Notes under the pieces: model-generated | What the model was told of the DNA's origin: nothing | Databases searched by the model: none | Seen by the model: only the letters and a program-made list of their open reading frames with translations | Program-made: the position numbers and the translations under genes | From: Dongia mobilis | GTDB lineage: Bacteria; Pseudomonadota; Alphaproteobacteria; Dongiales; Dongiaceae | Assembly: GCF_004363235.1 (NCBI RefSeq) | Contig: NZ_SNYW01000007.1 | Coordinates: 579,902 to 643,901, forward strand | DNA: 64,000 nucleotides | Direction of reading: 5' to 3' | In this document: one piece after another, positions 54,627 to 63,417 of the stretch | How the letters are laid out: every line of letters starts with the position of its first letter | Numbering within the stretch: the first letter of the stretch is position 1

Positions 54627-54715
54627 TGTCATGCCCCGGCTTGGCCGGGGCATCCACGAGTTGCTTTTAGTTCGTCGACCATTTCGCGGACTGCCAGCCC
54701 AAAGCCGGACATGAC
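54627..54715. repeat. 89-bp palindromic element (REP/MITE-like), copy B
   Basis: It starts TGTCATG and ends CATGAC like copy A at 34967. Its left 38 bp match the reverse complement of the right arm of copy A almost exactly (the GCCCCGGC hairpin then CATCCACGA). The right half diverges, ending GCCGGACATGAC. It is intergenic after pntB. Confidence 0.75.
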
Positions 54716-54721
54716 GCCGAT

Positions 54722-54743
54722 ACCGGGGCGACCCGGTTTTTTT
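54722..54743 (+). terminator. Intrinsic terminator after the pnt operon
   Basis: ACCGGG-GCGA-CCCGGT is a 6-bp stem with a tetraloop followed by six more T residues. It lies 170 bp past pntB, immediately after repeat copy B, and just before the convergent PAS gene stop. Confidence 0.85.
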
Positions 54744-54752
54744 GGGGGGCTT

Positions 54753-55241
54753 CTAACCCCGCCGCCGTGTATTCGGCGTGCTTTCGGTGAAGACGAGGAC
54801 GCGGTTGACGCTCTCGCCGTCATCGGAGAGGGGCAGGAACAGGGTGGCGTCGTTGATCCATTTGCAGTTGGTCGAGAGATAGGGCCGGGCGTCGAATTGC
54901 GGCGTCATCGTACGGACCGTGCGCTCGTACCAGGAGAGCGCGTCCTCGCGGCTGGGGCCGATGAAGTCCTCGCCAACCGACTTGCCGGTCGGATCGAAGC
55001 CGCGCACCTCGACCTCCTTGGTGCCGACCAGGCGATAGACGAAGCGGCGCTCGTCCGGCACCAGATCGACGATGATGAGGCGCGAGAGCAGGCGCGGAAT
55101 GTCGAGCGGATCGATATCGGCGCGGCGCGGCGGGCGGCCGTCGCGGCAGCGCGCCAGCCAATAGGCGTAGATTTCGCGGAGCCGCGGCCCCGCTCCCGGC
55201 AGCCAATCCGGCTCCCTGTTGATGCTCTCGACGCTCACCAT
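54753..55241 (-). CDS. PAS-domain protein (PAS_5 / PF07310-like)
   Basis: The 162-residue soluble protein is a single PAS-type domain with no effector. The family start is seen in LREIYAYWLARCRDG and RRADIDPLDIPRLLSRLIIVD, followed by FVYRLVGTKEVEVRGFDPTGK. Such PAS_5 proteins are frequent in Rhodospirillales and Rhizobiales; their partners are unknown. ATG 55241 keeps the conserved part; ATG 55274 and the open frame to 55331 are alternatives with no better ribosome site. It is downstream of rpsU on the same strand, separated by a hairpin. Confidence 0.78.
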   Translation of the reverse strand: MVSVESINREPDWLPGAGPRLREIYAYWLARCRDGRPPRRADIDPLDIPRLLSRLIIVDLVPDERRFVYRLVGTKEVEVRGFDPTGKSVGEDFIGPSREDALSWYERTVRTMTPQFDARPYLSTNCKWINDATLFLPLSDDGESVNRVLVFTESTPNTRRRG

Positions 55242-55339
55242 CGGCTCAGCCCCGCCGCCGGACAAAATCATCATCTCTACGAAACAGCCGGGCGGCCGGT
55301 TCTGCAAGGGCGACGAAATGCGTGCCCCCAAAAGTCATC

Positions 55340-55366
55340 GCCCCCGCCGGCGGGGCCGGCAGGGGC
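55340..55366 (-). terminator. Probable terminator after rpsU
   Basis: A 12-bp stem with one mismatch (55340-55351 with 55355-55366) is followed on the minus strand by GATGACTTTT. It lies about 60 bp past the rpsU stop and before the PAS gene. Confidence 0.55.
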
Positions 55367-55424
55367 GAGAGCAAGGTGCGTGATCTCGTCGATTAGGCCG
55401 CTCTTCCGAGCGGGAAACGGAGGC

Positions 55425-55628
55425 CTAGAAGCCCTCGCGCTCCATGCGCTTGCGCATCAGCTTCCGGTAGCGACGCACCGCCTCGGCCGCTTCGCGCGCC
55501 TTGCGCTCGGACGGCTTTTCGTAGTTACGGCGCATCTTCATTTCCCGGAAAATCCCTTCGCGCTGCATCTTCTTCTTCAGCGCGCGCAGGGCCTGATCGA
55601 CATTGTTGTCACGGACGAGCACTTGCAC
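55425..55628 (-). CDS. rpsU: 30S ribosomal protein bS21
   Basis: The 67-residue, highly basic protein is bS21, which binds near the 3' end of 16S rRNA and helps initiation. It starts [20 protein letters not shown] and contains [21 protein letters not shown], both typical. The start is GTG 55628 with AAAGGAG about 12 nt upstream. It is transcribed from its own alpha-type promoter through an 88-nt leader with a GC-rich hairpin. Confidence 0.97.
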   Translation of the reverse strand: MQVLVRDNNVDQALRALKKKMQREGIFREMKMRRNYEKPSERKAREAAEAVRRYRKLMRKRMEREGF

Positions 55629-55688
55629 GGTTGACCACGGCTCCTTTCGCCGGTTGGAGTTGGTTTAAGTGAAAACGAAAAACAACGT

Positions 55689-55710
55689 CGGGCCGTCGCA
55701 AAACGGCCCG
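55689..55710 (-). promoter_or_regulatory. Hairpin in the rpsU leader
   Basis: CGGGCCGT pairs with ACGGCCCG around a 6-nt loop. On the minus strand it is followed by GACGTTGTTTTTCGTTTTC, so it looks like a weak intrinsic terminator lying in the leader before rpsU. It could attenuate rpsU or stabilise its mRNA. Confidence 0.5.
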
Positions 55711-55722
55711 TCTGGGGCGATG

Positions 55723-55751
55723 CTGTAGCACAGGGGCGCGGGCTTGTGAAG
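55723..55751 (-). promoter_or_regulatory. rpsU promoter
   Basis: On the minus strand CTTCAC (55751-55746), a 17-bp spacer and CTACAG (55728-55723) fit the alphaproteobacterial consensus CTTGAC-N17-CTATAT. Transcription would start near 55716. Confidence 0.5.
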
Positions 55752-55838
55752 CCCCGCCGGTCAAACGGTCGCGCTGACCCCTCTTTCTAAACTCTTGTTT
55801 TATGGCCATATTCTTCCCGGCAGCAAAGTGGAGCAGGC

Positions 55839-56396
55839 ATGGCCATCCTTAAGATCGCGCGCATGGGCCACCCGGTGCTGAAACGGGTGGCGGATCCGGT
55901 GCCGGACCCGACCGCGCCGGAAATACATAATCTTATCAACGACATGCTGGATACGCTGGCGGATATCGGTGGGGCTGGCCTGGCCGCCCCCCAGGTCCAT
56001 GTGCCGCTGCGCGTGGTGATTTTCCATGTCCCCGGCGCCAGAATCGCCACCGAAGAGGGGACTGATCCGGCGGCGACCGCAGGCGTTCCGCTGACCGCCC
56101 TCATCAACCCCGAAATCACGCCCCTCTCCGACCAGATGGCGGAGGGGCTGGAAGCCTGCCTCTCGGTGCCGGGCCTTGGCGGAAGGGTGCCGCGCCATAC
56201 CCGCATCCGCTACCGCGCGCTCGCCCCCGATGGCAGCGTCATCGACCGCGAGGCGACCGGCTTCCATGCCCGGGTGGTGCAGCACGAATGCGACCATCTG
56301 GACGGCATCCTCTATCCCATGCGCATGCGCGACCTCTCCAGCCTCGGCTTCGTCGAGGAATTGCGCCGCTTCCAGGGCCAGGAAGCAGCCGATTAG
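55839..56396 (+). CDS. def: Peptide deformylase
   Basis: Def removes the formyl group from nascent N-terminal methionine. The 185-residue metalloenzyme has motif 1 GGAGLAAPQ (44-52), motif 2 EACLS (105-109, Cys107 a metal ligand, with Ala instead of the usual Gly) and motif 3 HECDH (149-153, two His ligands and the catalytic Glu). ATG 55839 follows GGAGCAGGC. A 16-residue polar insert (ARIATEEGTDPAATAG) follows the second strand. No fmt gene is adjacent; coq9 follows 50 bp later. It may be a second, non-fmt-linked deformylase. Confidence 0.94.
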   Translation: MAILKIARMGHPVLKRVADPVPDPTAPEIHNLINDMLDTLADIGGAGLAAPQVHVPLRVVIFHVPGARIATEEGTDPAATAGVPLTALINPEITPLSDQMAEGLEACLSVPGLGGRVPRHTRIRYRALAPDGSVIDREATGFHARVVQHECDHLDGILYPMRMRDLSSLGFVEELRRFQGQEAAD

Positions 56397-56446
56397 CGTC
56401 GAGAGGCAAACTGCGCCACAATGCCGGGAACGGACAGAACCGCAGA

Positions 56447-57145
56447 ATGTTGGGTGAGATCATGAGTTACGACCGCGACGACGACCGCGAGAGGCTGGCG
56501 GCGGCAATCCTGCCGCATGTGCCCTTCGACGGCTGGAGCGAGACCGCGATGAAGGCGGGGGCGGCCGATCTCGGCCTCGATCTCGCCCGCGCCGTCAATG
56601 CCTTCCCGGGCGGCATGGCCGAGGTGCTGGCCTTTGCCCATCGCCAGGCCGACCGGCGCATGGAAGCAGCATTGGCCGACGAGGCGACGCGCACGCACCG
56701 GCGCCTGCATGAGCGCATCGCCCATGCAATCCGCCTGCGCCTCAGCCTGGTCGAGGGCGAGCGCGAGGCGATCCGCGCCGGCCTCTCCTTCCTGCTGCTG
56801 CCGGAGAACGCGACGCTGGGGCCGAAGCTGCTCTACGGCACGGTGGATTCGATCTGGCATGCGGTCGGCGACCGCTCGACCGATTTCAGCTTCTATTCCA
56901 AGCGCGCCATCCTGGCCGCGGTCTATTCGGCAACCCTGCTGCACTGGCTCGGCGACAAGAGTGCCGGCCATGCCGCCACCTGGGCCTTTCTCGACCGGCG
57001 CCTCGCCGAGGTGATGAAGATCCCGGCGGCGAAGCAGCGCATCAAGGGCCTCTTCGGGCGCCTCCCCAATCCGCTCGCCCTGCTGCAGCGGGACGCTGTG
57101 CCCGGCCGCCCGGCGCTGCGCCGCCGGCGCATGGCCCGGCGTTGA
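56447..57145 (+). CDS. coq9: COQ9 family ubiquinone biosynthesis protein
   Basis: COQ9 binds lipids and presents quinone intermediates to the hydroxylase COQ7. The 232-residue helical protein has the family start LPHVPFDGWSETAMKAGAADL, then YGTVDSIWHAVGDRSTDFSFYSKRAILAAVY and the tail LGDKSAGHAATWAFLDRRL. ATG 56447 is given; ATG 56462 (MSYDRDDD) is an equal alternative, and the open frame further upstream lies inside def. The C-terminus is Arg-rich. It lies between def and an MgtC-like gene. Confidence 0.92.
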   Translation: MLGEIMSYDRDDDRERLAAAILPHVPFDGWSETAMKAGAADLGLDLARAVNAFPGGMAEVLAFAHRQADRRMEAALADEATRTHRRLHERIAHAIRLRLSLVEGEREAIRAGLSFLLLPENATLGPKLLYGTVDSIWHAVGDRSTDFSFYSKRAILAAVYSATLLHWLGDKSAGHAATWAFLDRRLAEVMKIPAAKQRIKGLFGRLPNPLALLQRDAVPGRPALRRRRMARR

Positions 57146-57197
57146 TGCACAATGTTGACGCGCGGCGGCCGGACGATGACCGGGATGCGGTGAGCCG

Positions 57198-58568
57198 ATG
57201 GACGAAACCCTGAACCAGGCGCTGACCAGCGGACCGTCGCCCGAGGCGGTCGACCTCGACCTCAGCCATATCGACCTCGGCATCGCCGTCAACCTGGTGG
57301 TGGCGCTGGCCATCGGCCTTCTCATCGGCCTGGAGCGCGAATGGCGCAAGCAGGGCGAGGAGGGCGAGGCGGCGGGCCGCATCGGCATTCGCACCTTCGG
57401 TATCATCGGCCTGTTCGGCGGCCTCGCCGGCACGCTGCAGGCGAGTTTCGGCCCCTGGCTGGCGCCCGCCGCCCTCATCGCCATCACGCTCCTGCTGGTT
57501 GCCGACCGGCGCGCCGACGGCGCTTCCCGCTTCGGCGCGCTGGCCGAGGACATGACGACGCTGGTGGCGGCGATCACCACGGCGTTGCTCGGCCTTCTTG
57601 CCGCGACCGGTGCCGCGGAACTGGCGGTGGCGGCTGCCGTGGTGGTGGTGACGCTGCTCTATCTGAAGCCGATCCTGCACGGCGCGGTGGGCAAGCTGAC
57701 CGACAAGGAGCTGAAGGCGACCGTCCGCTTCCTGGTCATCTCGCTGGTCGTGCTGCCGATCCTGCCCAACCAGGATTTCGGCCCCTACCGCTTCTTCAAT
57801 CCGCGCGAAACCTGGCTGCTGGTGGTACTCATCTCGGCGCTTTCCTTCATCGGCTATTTCGCCATCCGCTATCTGGGGGCGGCGCTGGGCTGCATCGCCA
57901 CCGGGCTCTTCGGCGGTCTGGTCTCGTCGACGGCCACCACCATCACCTTCGCCAGGATGGCCAGCGACCAGCCCAAGCAGGGACGCATGCTGGCGACCGG
58001 CGTCGTCATCGCCAATGCCGTCATGGCGGCGCGCATCCTGGTGGTGACCGGCCTGCTGGCGCCAAGCCTCGCCATGGCGCTGGCACTGCCGATGGGGCTG
58101 TTCGTCCTCACCGCCCTCGGCATGGTCGTGCTGATGTGGCATCTCGGCCGCAACGGCCAGGGCGCCGGCAAGGTGGGCGGCGAATCGCTTGGCCTCGACA
58201 ACCCGTTCGAGCTCAGGCAGGCGATCAAATTTGCCCTGCTGCTGGCGGCCATCGGTCTTGCCGAGAAATACCTCAGCGACCAGTTCGGCACCAGCGGCCT
58301 CCTCGTCCTCGCCGCCATCGCCGGCCTCGCCGATGTCGACGCCATCACCATCGCCGTTTCGCGCGATGCCGGCAATGGTGCCGCCATGACGCCACTGGTG
58401 GCGGCGATCCTGATCGCCGCGGGCAGCAACACCATCGTCAAGGCGGCGATCGTCGCGCGCAGCGGCGGCGTCTTCGCGCGCTGGGGCCTCGGCGCCCTTG
58501 CGGTGATGGCCCTGGCGGCGGCGGCCGGCGCGGTGCTGCAGCAGATGCTCCTGGCAGCGCCCGGCTAA
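57198..58568 (+). CDS. MgtC/DUF4010 membrane protein
   Basis: The 456-residue inner-membrane protein combines an N-terminal MgtC/SapB-type segment (LVVALAIGLLIGLEREWRK and GIRTFGIIGLFGGLAG, residues about 28-85) with a DUF4010 segment of roughly ten helices. The latter holds the conserved GGLVSSTATTITFARMA and LAGLADVDAITIAV blocks. A transport or magnesium-related role is often proposed for MgtC proteins, but the function of this fusion is not established. It is 52 bp after coq9. Its stop overlaps the stop of the convergent DUF4169 gene by 3 bp. Confidence 0.88.
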   Translation: MDETLNQALTSGPSPEAVDLDLSHIDLGIAVNLVVALAIGLLIGLEREWRKQGEEGEAAGRIGIRTFGIIGLFGGLAGTLQASFGPWLAPAALIAITLLLVADRRADGASRFGALAEDMTTLVAAITTALLGLLAATGAAELAVAAAVVVVTLLYLKPILHGAVGKLTDKELKATVRFLVISLVVLPILPNQDFGPYRFFNPRETWLLVVLISALSFIGYFAIRYLGAALGCIATGLFGGLVSSTATTITFARMASDQPKQGRMLATGVVIANAVMAARILVVTGLLAPSLAMALALPMGLFVLTALGMVVLMWHLGRNGQGAGKVGGESLGLDNPFELRQAIKFALLLAAIGLAEKYLSDQFGTSGLLVLAAIAGLADVDAITIAVSRDAGNGAAMTPLVAAILIAAGSNTIVKAAIVARSGGVFARWGLGALAVMALAAAAGAVLQQMLLAAPG

Positions 58569-58819
58569 TCGTCCTGCGTGCTGTCGTCCTGCGGCGGGTT
58601 CGCGCCCGACTCCAGGTTCCTGTCCGACTCCCGGTCCCCGCCCGATTCCTGGCGCCGCGCGGCGTCCAGATTCTGTTCCCGCCGCGCGGTTTCGTCCCGG
58701 TCGCTGGCCTTCTCCGCCTTGCTGCGGCCGAAGCGCACGCGGTTTTCCGCCGCGCGCTGCTGTGCCTCGCTGCGCTGCTTCGTCTTGCGGAACCGGTTCA
58801 GATTGACGATTTCGGCCAC
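58565..58819 (-). CDS. DUF4169 small basic protein
   Basis: The 84-residue protein has the DUF4169 signature MAEIVNLNRFRKTKQR and AAENRVRFGRSKAEKASDR, a charged helical domain of unknown function widespread in alphaproteobacteria. The second half is a hydrophilic, Asp/Ser/Arg-rich tail with imperfect repeats. It shares 3 bp with the end of the MgtC-like gene. Confidence 0.85.
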   Translation of the reverse strand: MAEIVNLNRFRKTKQRSEAQQRAAENRVRFGRSKAEKASDRDETARREQNLDAARRQESGGDRESDRNLESGANPPQDDSTQDD

Positions 58820-58977
58820 GCCCAGCCTCGCGCAATTGTCACTTGCGGCCGGTGATTCCGACCTTGCCCCCCATTCTTTCCAAAGGCGATAATGCGGGCA
58901 AGCGGCTTTCGGATGAACAATCTTGCCGCATGGATGGCCAGGTCTTCGGACTGGCCCGCGACCGGGAGTGACGGATC

Positions 58978-61900
58978 ATGAAGATGGCGTTGAAAATCGT
59001 CGGCGGCGTACTGGTGCTGCTCATCGTTGCACTGCTGGTAGCGCCCTTCTTCATCGACCTCAACAGCTACAAGGGCATGATTGCGGAACAGGCCAGGGCC
59101 GCCACCGGCCGCGACCTCGCCATCGAGGGCGACATCTCGCTGTCGCTGCTGCCGCTGCCCTCGGTCACGGTCGAGGGGATCAAGTTCGGCAATGCGCCGG
59201 AAGGTGCCGCCGCCAACATGGCCGAGATCGAGCGGGTCGAGGTCGAGGTGGCGCTGCTGCCGCTGCTGTCGAAGAGCGTCGAGGTCAAGAAGGTCTCGCT
59301 GGTCAAGCCGGTGATCGTGCTGGAAAAGCTGCCGAGCGGTGCCGGCAATTGGGAGATCGCGCCGGCTGGTGGCGCTGCCGCGGAACCGGCCGCACCGGCC
59401 GATGCCGGCGGCGGCATGAACGTCTCGGTCGACGGCGCCAGCATCGAGGACGGCACGATCGTCTATCGCGACCTCGCCACGGCGGCCGAACAACGGGTCG
59501 AGAACCTCAATGTCGATCTCTCGCTGAAAAGCCTCGAGGGACCGTTCAGCGCTACGGGCGGACTCACCGCGATGGGCATGCCCCTGGGCTTTGCGGTCGA
59601 TGTCGGCCGCCTCGATCCGGCACAGCCGATGCCGATCAATGTCACGCTCAGAATCGACGATGCCAATGCCTCGGTGGGTTTCTCGGGCCAGGCCGACCTC
59701 AAGGCGGCCGAAACTGCCGACCGGCCGATCGTCACTGGCAAGCTGACCGGCAAGGGCGACAGCGTCGCCAAACTGATCGCGGTCCTGTCCGGCGCGCCTG
59801 CGCAGGAAGGGCCGCTCGCCCAGGCCTTCGCGCTCGAGGGCGACATCACGGCGGCGCAGACCCGTGCCGAGCTCGGCAATTTCACCGCCAGCCTCGGCGA
59901 CATGACGGCGCGTGGCGGTGTCGTCGCGTCGATGGGCGAGACCACCGATGTCGACCTCACCCTCGCCATGGGCCGGCTCGATCTCGACGCGCTGCTGCCC
60001 CAGGCGCCGGCCGGCGCGGCGGCGGAACCGGCTGCGCCCATCGCCACGCCGCAGAACGGCGCCGGCGGCTTCACGCTGCCCGAGGGCATCAATGCGCGCG
60101 CCAATGTCACCATCGACCAGGTGGTGGTGCAGGGAAATGCCATCGACCAGGTCAAGCTGGTGGCGGCGCTGGCCGATGCCAAGGTCAACCTGACGGAGCT
60201 CTCGGCGCAATTGCCCGGTGCCACCGCGGTCAAGCTTGGCGGCACGCTCGAGGCGCAGAGCGGCCAGCCGGTCTTTGCCGGCGGGCTCGACGTCGATTCC
60301 AGCAATCTGCGCGCCCTCATCGACGCCTTCGCCAAGGGTGCCGTGGCCGGCGTGCCGGGCGATCGGCTGCGCGCCTTCGCGCTCAACAGCCGCGTCACCG
60401 TGACCCCGACCCAGGTGGCACTCTCCGATCTCGCGGCCAAGCTCGATGCGACGCGGATCGGCGGCGGCGTCACCGTGGCGCTGCCCGACGGCAAGCTGCG
60501 CCAGCGCATGGCCTTCGGAATCGGCCTCTCGCTCGACAAGATGAATCTCGACGGCTATCTGCCGCAGGGCGGTGCCGCGGCGCCGGCCGAACCGGCGGCC
60601 GCCGGGGCGGAGCCGGGCGGCAATCCGTTGAAGGCGCTGGCCCCCCTCGGCGATCTCGACGCCAATATCGAATTGCGCGCCGGTGCCCTCACCCTCAACG
60701 AGCAGCAGATCCAGAAGCTGCATGTCCTGGTTGGTCTCGCCAACGGCACCCTCACCATCGAGGATCTCTCGGTCGGTGATCTCATGGGCGGCAAGGGTGC
60801 GGTCAAGGGCCAGGTGACCGACCTCAAGGGCGATCCGCGCTTCGATCTCGATTTCGATGTCACCGCCAAGGACGCCAACAAGCTGGCGCGCATGGCCGGC
60901 AGCGAGCCGACCGGCAAGCTGGGCGCGCTCACGCTCAAGGGCAAGGCGCTGGGTGGCGGCGACGAGGTTTCCTACGACGTGGCGCTGGCCATGACCGGGA
61001 TCGGCCTTGACGGCACCGCCAAGGGCGGCGCTGCCGGCCTCACCTCCGGCGGCATCCCGCGCATCAACTCGACCTTCGACGTCAAGGTGGCGAAACTCGC
61101 GCCGCTGCTGGCCCTCGGCGGCACCGCCGATCCGACCCAGCTGAAGGCGGCCGACAATCTCGGCGCCGTCAGCTTCAAGGGCAACGCGCAGAGCGGCACC
61201 GACGACCTCGCCTATGACGTCGATCTTGCCATGTCGGGAATCGGCGGCGCCGGCAAGCTCTCTGGCAAGATCACCGGCATCGCCGGCACGCCCCAGGTCG
61301 ACACCGCGCTCGATCTCCGCGCCGACCGGCCGGCTGCCTTGCTGCAACTGGCCGGCCTCGCCGGGCCGAAGGCGCAAAAGATGGGGGCGCTCGCCGCCAA
61401 GGGCTCGCTGAAGGGCGGCGCCGACGACATGAATCTCGATCTTGGCCTGCAGGCGGCCGGGGCCGATGTCAAGCTCGCCGGCAATGTGAAGGCCAAGGCC
61501 GAGCCGATGGCCTTCGACATCTCGCTCACCGCCAACCATCCCGAATTCACGCAATTGCTGGCGCTGGCCGACCTGCCATCGTCGGGTGCCAAGGCCGGGC
61601 CGCTGGCGCTCCAGGCCAAGGCGGCGGGCACCACACAGAAGGCGTCCGTTTCCGGGCTCGATTTCCGCTGGGGCGATTCCAGCCTCGCCGGCAGCGCCGA
61701 TTACGACGCCACCGGAGCCAAGCCGATGGTGACGGCCGCGCTGGTGGGCGGCACCGTCAATCTGGTGCCTTTCATGGGCGGCGGTTCCGGCGGCGGCGGT
61801 GAAGGTGCTGGCGGTGGCGGTGGCGACGGCTCGCCCTGGTCGAACGAGCCGCTCGATCTCTCCGCGCTCAAGGCCCAGGACGCCGACATCGATTTCAAGG

Positions 61901-63312
61901 CGGCCTCGCTCATCATGCCGGACCAGCGCATCGACGACCTCGTCGCCAAGGTCCTGCTGAAGGACGGCGTGCTCACCATGAACACGCTTTCCGGCCGCAT
62001 CTATGGCGGGGGCTTCAATCTCTCCGGCACCTCAGTCGATGCGCGGGCGACGCCGCAGATCATCGCCAAGATGGCGATCGACCAGATCCAGCTGGGCGAG
62101 GTGCTGGGCGGCGGCATCGCCGGCAACCAGATCAAGGGCCCGCTCTCGCTCAACCTCGACCTGACCGGCGCCGGCGAAAGCCAGGCCGCCATCGTGCGCT
62201 CGCTCGCCGGCAAGGGCGATCTCGGCGGCACGATGATGATCATCGGCAAGGTCGAGCAGACGGTGGGCTCGGCATTGCTCGGCGTGCTCGGCCAGAAGGT
62301 GAAGGAGGTGAAGGGCATCGCCGACAGCATCAACGGCGTGCTCAGCTCCTATACCGGCGTCGACAACCAGCTCTCCGGCACCTTCGACATCACCCAGGGC
62401 GTGCTCGACACGCAGGATTTCGCCTTCACCAACCCGCGCGCCCGCGGCACGGCCAAGGGCCAGGTCGATCTCGGCGCCTGGGCGCTCAACATGCTGGTCG
62501 ATCTCTTCGGCCAGCAGGCGGAGGCCGCCTTCATGAGCATCAATCTGACCGGCCCGGTGAACAGCCCGCGTCCGGCCTTCTCCGGCAGCGGTGCCGCCGG
62601 GCCGGCCAGCGGCCTTGTCCCCGGCCTCAATCTGCCCGGTCTCAATATTCCGGGTGTCGGCGAGATCCCCGGCCTTGGCGGCGCCGGTGGCGAGGGCACG
62701 GGCGTCCAGCTGCCCGGCGGCGTCACTATCCCCGGCCTAGGCGGGTCGGGTGGCGGCTCGGCCGAGCCCGGTGCCGCGGCGCCGGCCGGTGGTCTCCTCA
62801 ACCAGGTGCCGGGCATCGGCGATCTCCTCGGCGGTGGCCAGCAGCAGGCGCCCGCCGCGGCACCGGCAGAAGCACCGGCCGCCGCCGAACCCGGCGCCAC
62901 GCTGAATGCGCCGGCCGAAGCCGCCCCGGCTGAAGTTGCGCCGGCGGAAGCGGCCCCGGCGGAAGCGGCCCCGGCGGAAGCAGCCCCAGCCGAAGCCGCA
63001 CCGGCGGAAGCGGCACCAGCCGAAGCGGCTCCGGCTGAAATGGCTCCGGCTGAAATGGCTCCGGCCGAGCCTTCGGCCGAACCCGGCGCCACGCTGAATG
63101 CGCCGGCGGAAGCAGTGCCGGCGGAAGCAGTGCCGGCTGAAGCTGCACCGGCTGAAGCTGCGCCGGTGGAAGCGGCCCCGGCGGAAACCGCGCCGGTCCA
63201 GGAAGTGGCGCCTGCCGAGGCTGCGCCGGCAGAACCCGCCCCTGCCGAGCCGGCACCGGCGGAATCGCCGATCGAGGAATTGCTGCAGGAGCCGGGCGCC
63301 CTGGTGCAATAG
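58978..63312 (+). CDS. AsmA-family envelope protein with Pro-Ala-Glu repeat tail
   Basis: The 1444-residue protein is anchored by one N-terminal helix (ALKIVGGVLVLLIVALLVAP) and extends into the periplasm. AsmA-like proteins are thought to bridge the membranes and move phospholipids. The start FFIDLNSYKGMIAEQARAATGRDLAIEGDISLSLLPLPS is diagnostic for AsmA, and AsmA_2 features lie in the last third (IYGGGFNLSGTSVDARATP and GKGDLGGTMMIIGKVEQ). Between are many beta-rich GALTLKGKALGGGDEVSYDV-like repeats. A Gly-rich linker (about 935-950) and a PGL-rich segment (about 1215-1265) precede a roughly 140-residue PAEAA tail. ATG 58978 follows GGGAGTGACGG. AsmA paralogs are long, but the tail is unusual. 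Confidence 0.9.
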   Translation: MKMALKIVGGVLVLLIVALLVAPFFIDLNSYKGMIAEQARAATGRDLAIEGDISLSLLPLPSVTVEGIKFGNAPEGAAANMAEIERVEVEVALLPLLSKSVEVKKVSLVKPVIVLEKLPSGAGNWEIAPAGGAAAEPAAPADAGGGMNVSVDGASIEDGTIVYRDLATAAEQRVENLNVDLSLKSLEGPFSATGGLTAMGMPLGFAVDVGRLDPAQPMPINVTLRIDDANASVGFSGQADLKAAETADRPIVTGKLTGKGDSVAKLIAVLSGAPAQEGPLAQAFALEGDITAAQTRAELGNFTASLGDMTARGGVVASMGETTDVDLTLAMGRLDLDALLPQAPAGAAAEPAAPIATPQNGAGGFTLPEGINARANVTIDQVVVQGNAIDQVKLVAALADAKVNLTELSAQLPGATAVKLGGTLEAQSGQPVFAGGLDVDSSNLRALIDAFAKGAVAGVPGDRLRAFALNSRVTVTPTQVALSDLAAKLDATRIGGGVTVALPDGKLRQRMAFGIGLSLDKMNLDGYLPQGGAAAPAEPAAAGAEPGGNPLKALAPLGDLDANIELRAGALTLNEQQIQKLHVLVGLANGTLTIEDLSVGDLMGGKGAVKGQVTDLKGDPRFDLDFDVTAKDANKLARMAGSEPTGKLGALTLKGKALGGGDEVSYDVALAMTGIGLDGTAKGGAAGLTSGGIPRINSTFDVKVAKLAPLLALGGTADPTQLKAADNLGAVSFKGNAQSGTDDLAYDVDLAMSGIGGAGKLSGKITGIAGTPQVDTALDLRADRPAALLQLAGLAGPKAQKMGALAAKGSLKGGADDMNLDLGLQAAGADVKLAGNVKAKAEPMAFDISLTANHPEFTQLLALADLPSSGAKAGPLALQAKAAGTTQKASVSGLDFRWGDSSLAGSADYDATGAKPMVTAALVGGTVNLVPFMGGGSGGGGEGAGGGGGDGSPWSNEPLDLSALKAQDADIDFKAASLIMPDQRIDDLVAKVLLKDGVLTMNTLSGRIYGGGFNLSGTSVDARATPQIIAKMAIDQIQLGEVLGGGIAGNQIKGPLSLNLDLTGAGESQAAIVRSLAGKGDLGGTMMIIGKVEQTVGSALLGVLGQKVKEVKGIADSINGVLSSYTGVDNQLSGTFDITQGVLDTQDFAFTNPRARGTAKGQVDLGAWALNMLVDLFGQQAEAAFMSINLTGPVNSPRPAFSGSGAAGPASGLVPGLNLPGLNIPGVGEIPGLGGAGGEGTGVQLPGGVTIPGLGGSGGGSAEPGAAAPAGGLLNQVPGIGDLLGGGQQQAPAAAPAEAPAAAEPGATLNAPAEAAPAEVAPAEAAPAEAAPAEAAPAEAAPAEAAPAEAAPAEMAPAEMAPAEPSAEPGATLNAPAEAVPAEAVPAEAAPAEAAPVEAAPAETAPVQEVAPAEAAPAEPAPAEPAPAESPIEELLQEPGALVQ
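62914..63285 (+). repeat. Pro-Ala-Glu coding repeat at the 3' end of the AsmA gene
   Basis: About 370 bp consist of tandem 15-bp units coding for PAEAA and close variants. A larger duplication is visible: EPGATLNAPAEA occurs twice (around 62888 and 63077), each time leading into a fresh run of PAEA units, so a whole block seems to have been copied. Confidence 0.9.
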
Positions 63313-63349
63313 GCGCCACCACCCGTTCCGGCCCGATCCACGCCCCTCC

Positions 63350-63379
63350 GTCATTCCCGGGACTTTGCCCGGGAATGAC
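63350..63379. repeat. 30-bp perfect inverted repeat after the AsmA gene
   Basis: GTCATTCCCGGG and CCCGGGAATGAC pair perfectly around 6 nt. Such GTCAT-flanked palindromes are common dispersed repeats in alphaproteobacteria and share the GTCAT ends of the two longer elements here. No T run follows, but it may still end the AsmA transcript. Confidence 0.7.
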
Positions 63380-63417
63380 AGTTGTGCCGGGTGGGGACAA
63401 ATAGTTCCATTTTTGTT

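Noticed and set aside
58798..61554. Minus-strand open frame of about 920 codons opposite the AsmA gene
   Set aside because: It is antisense to a clear AsmA protein and shares no family motif.
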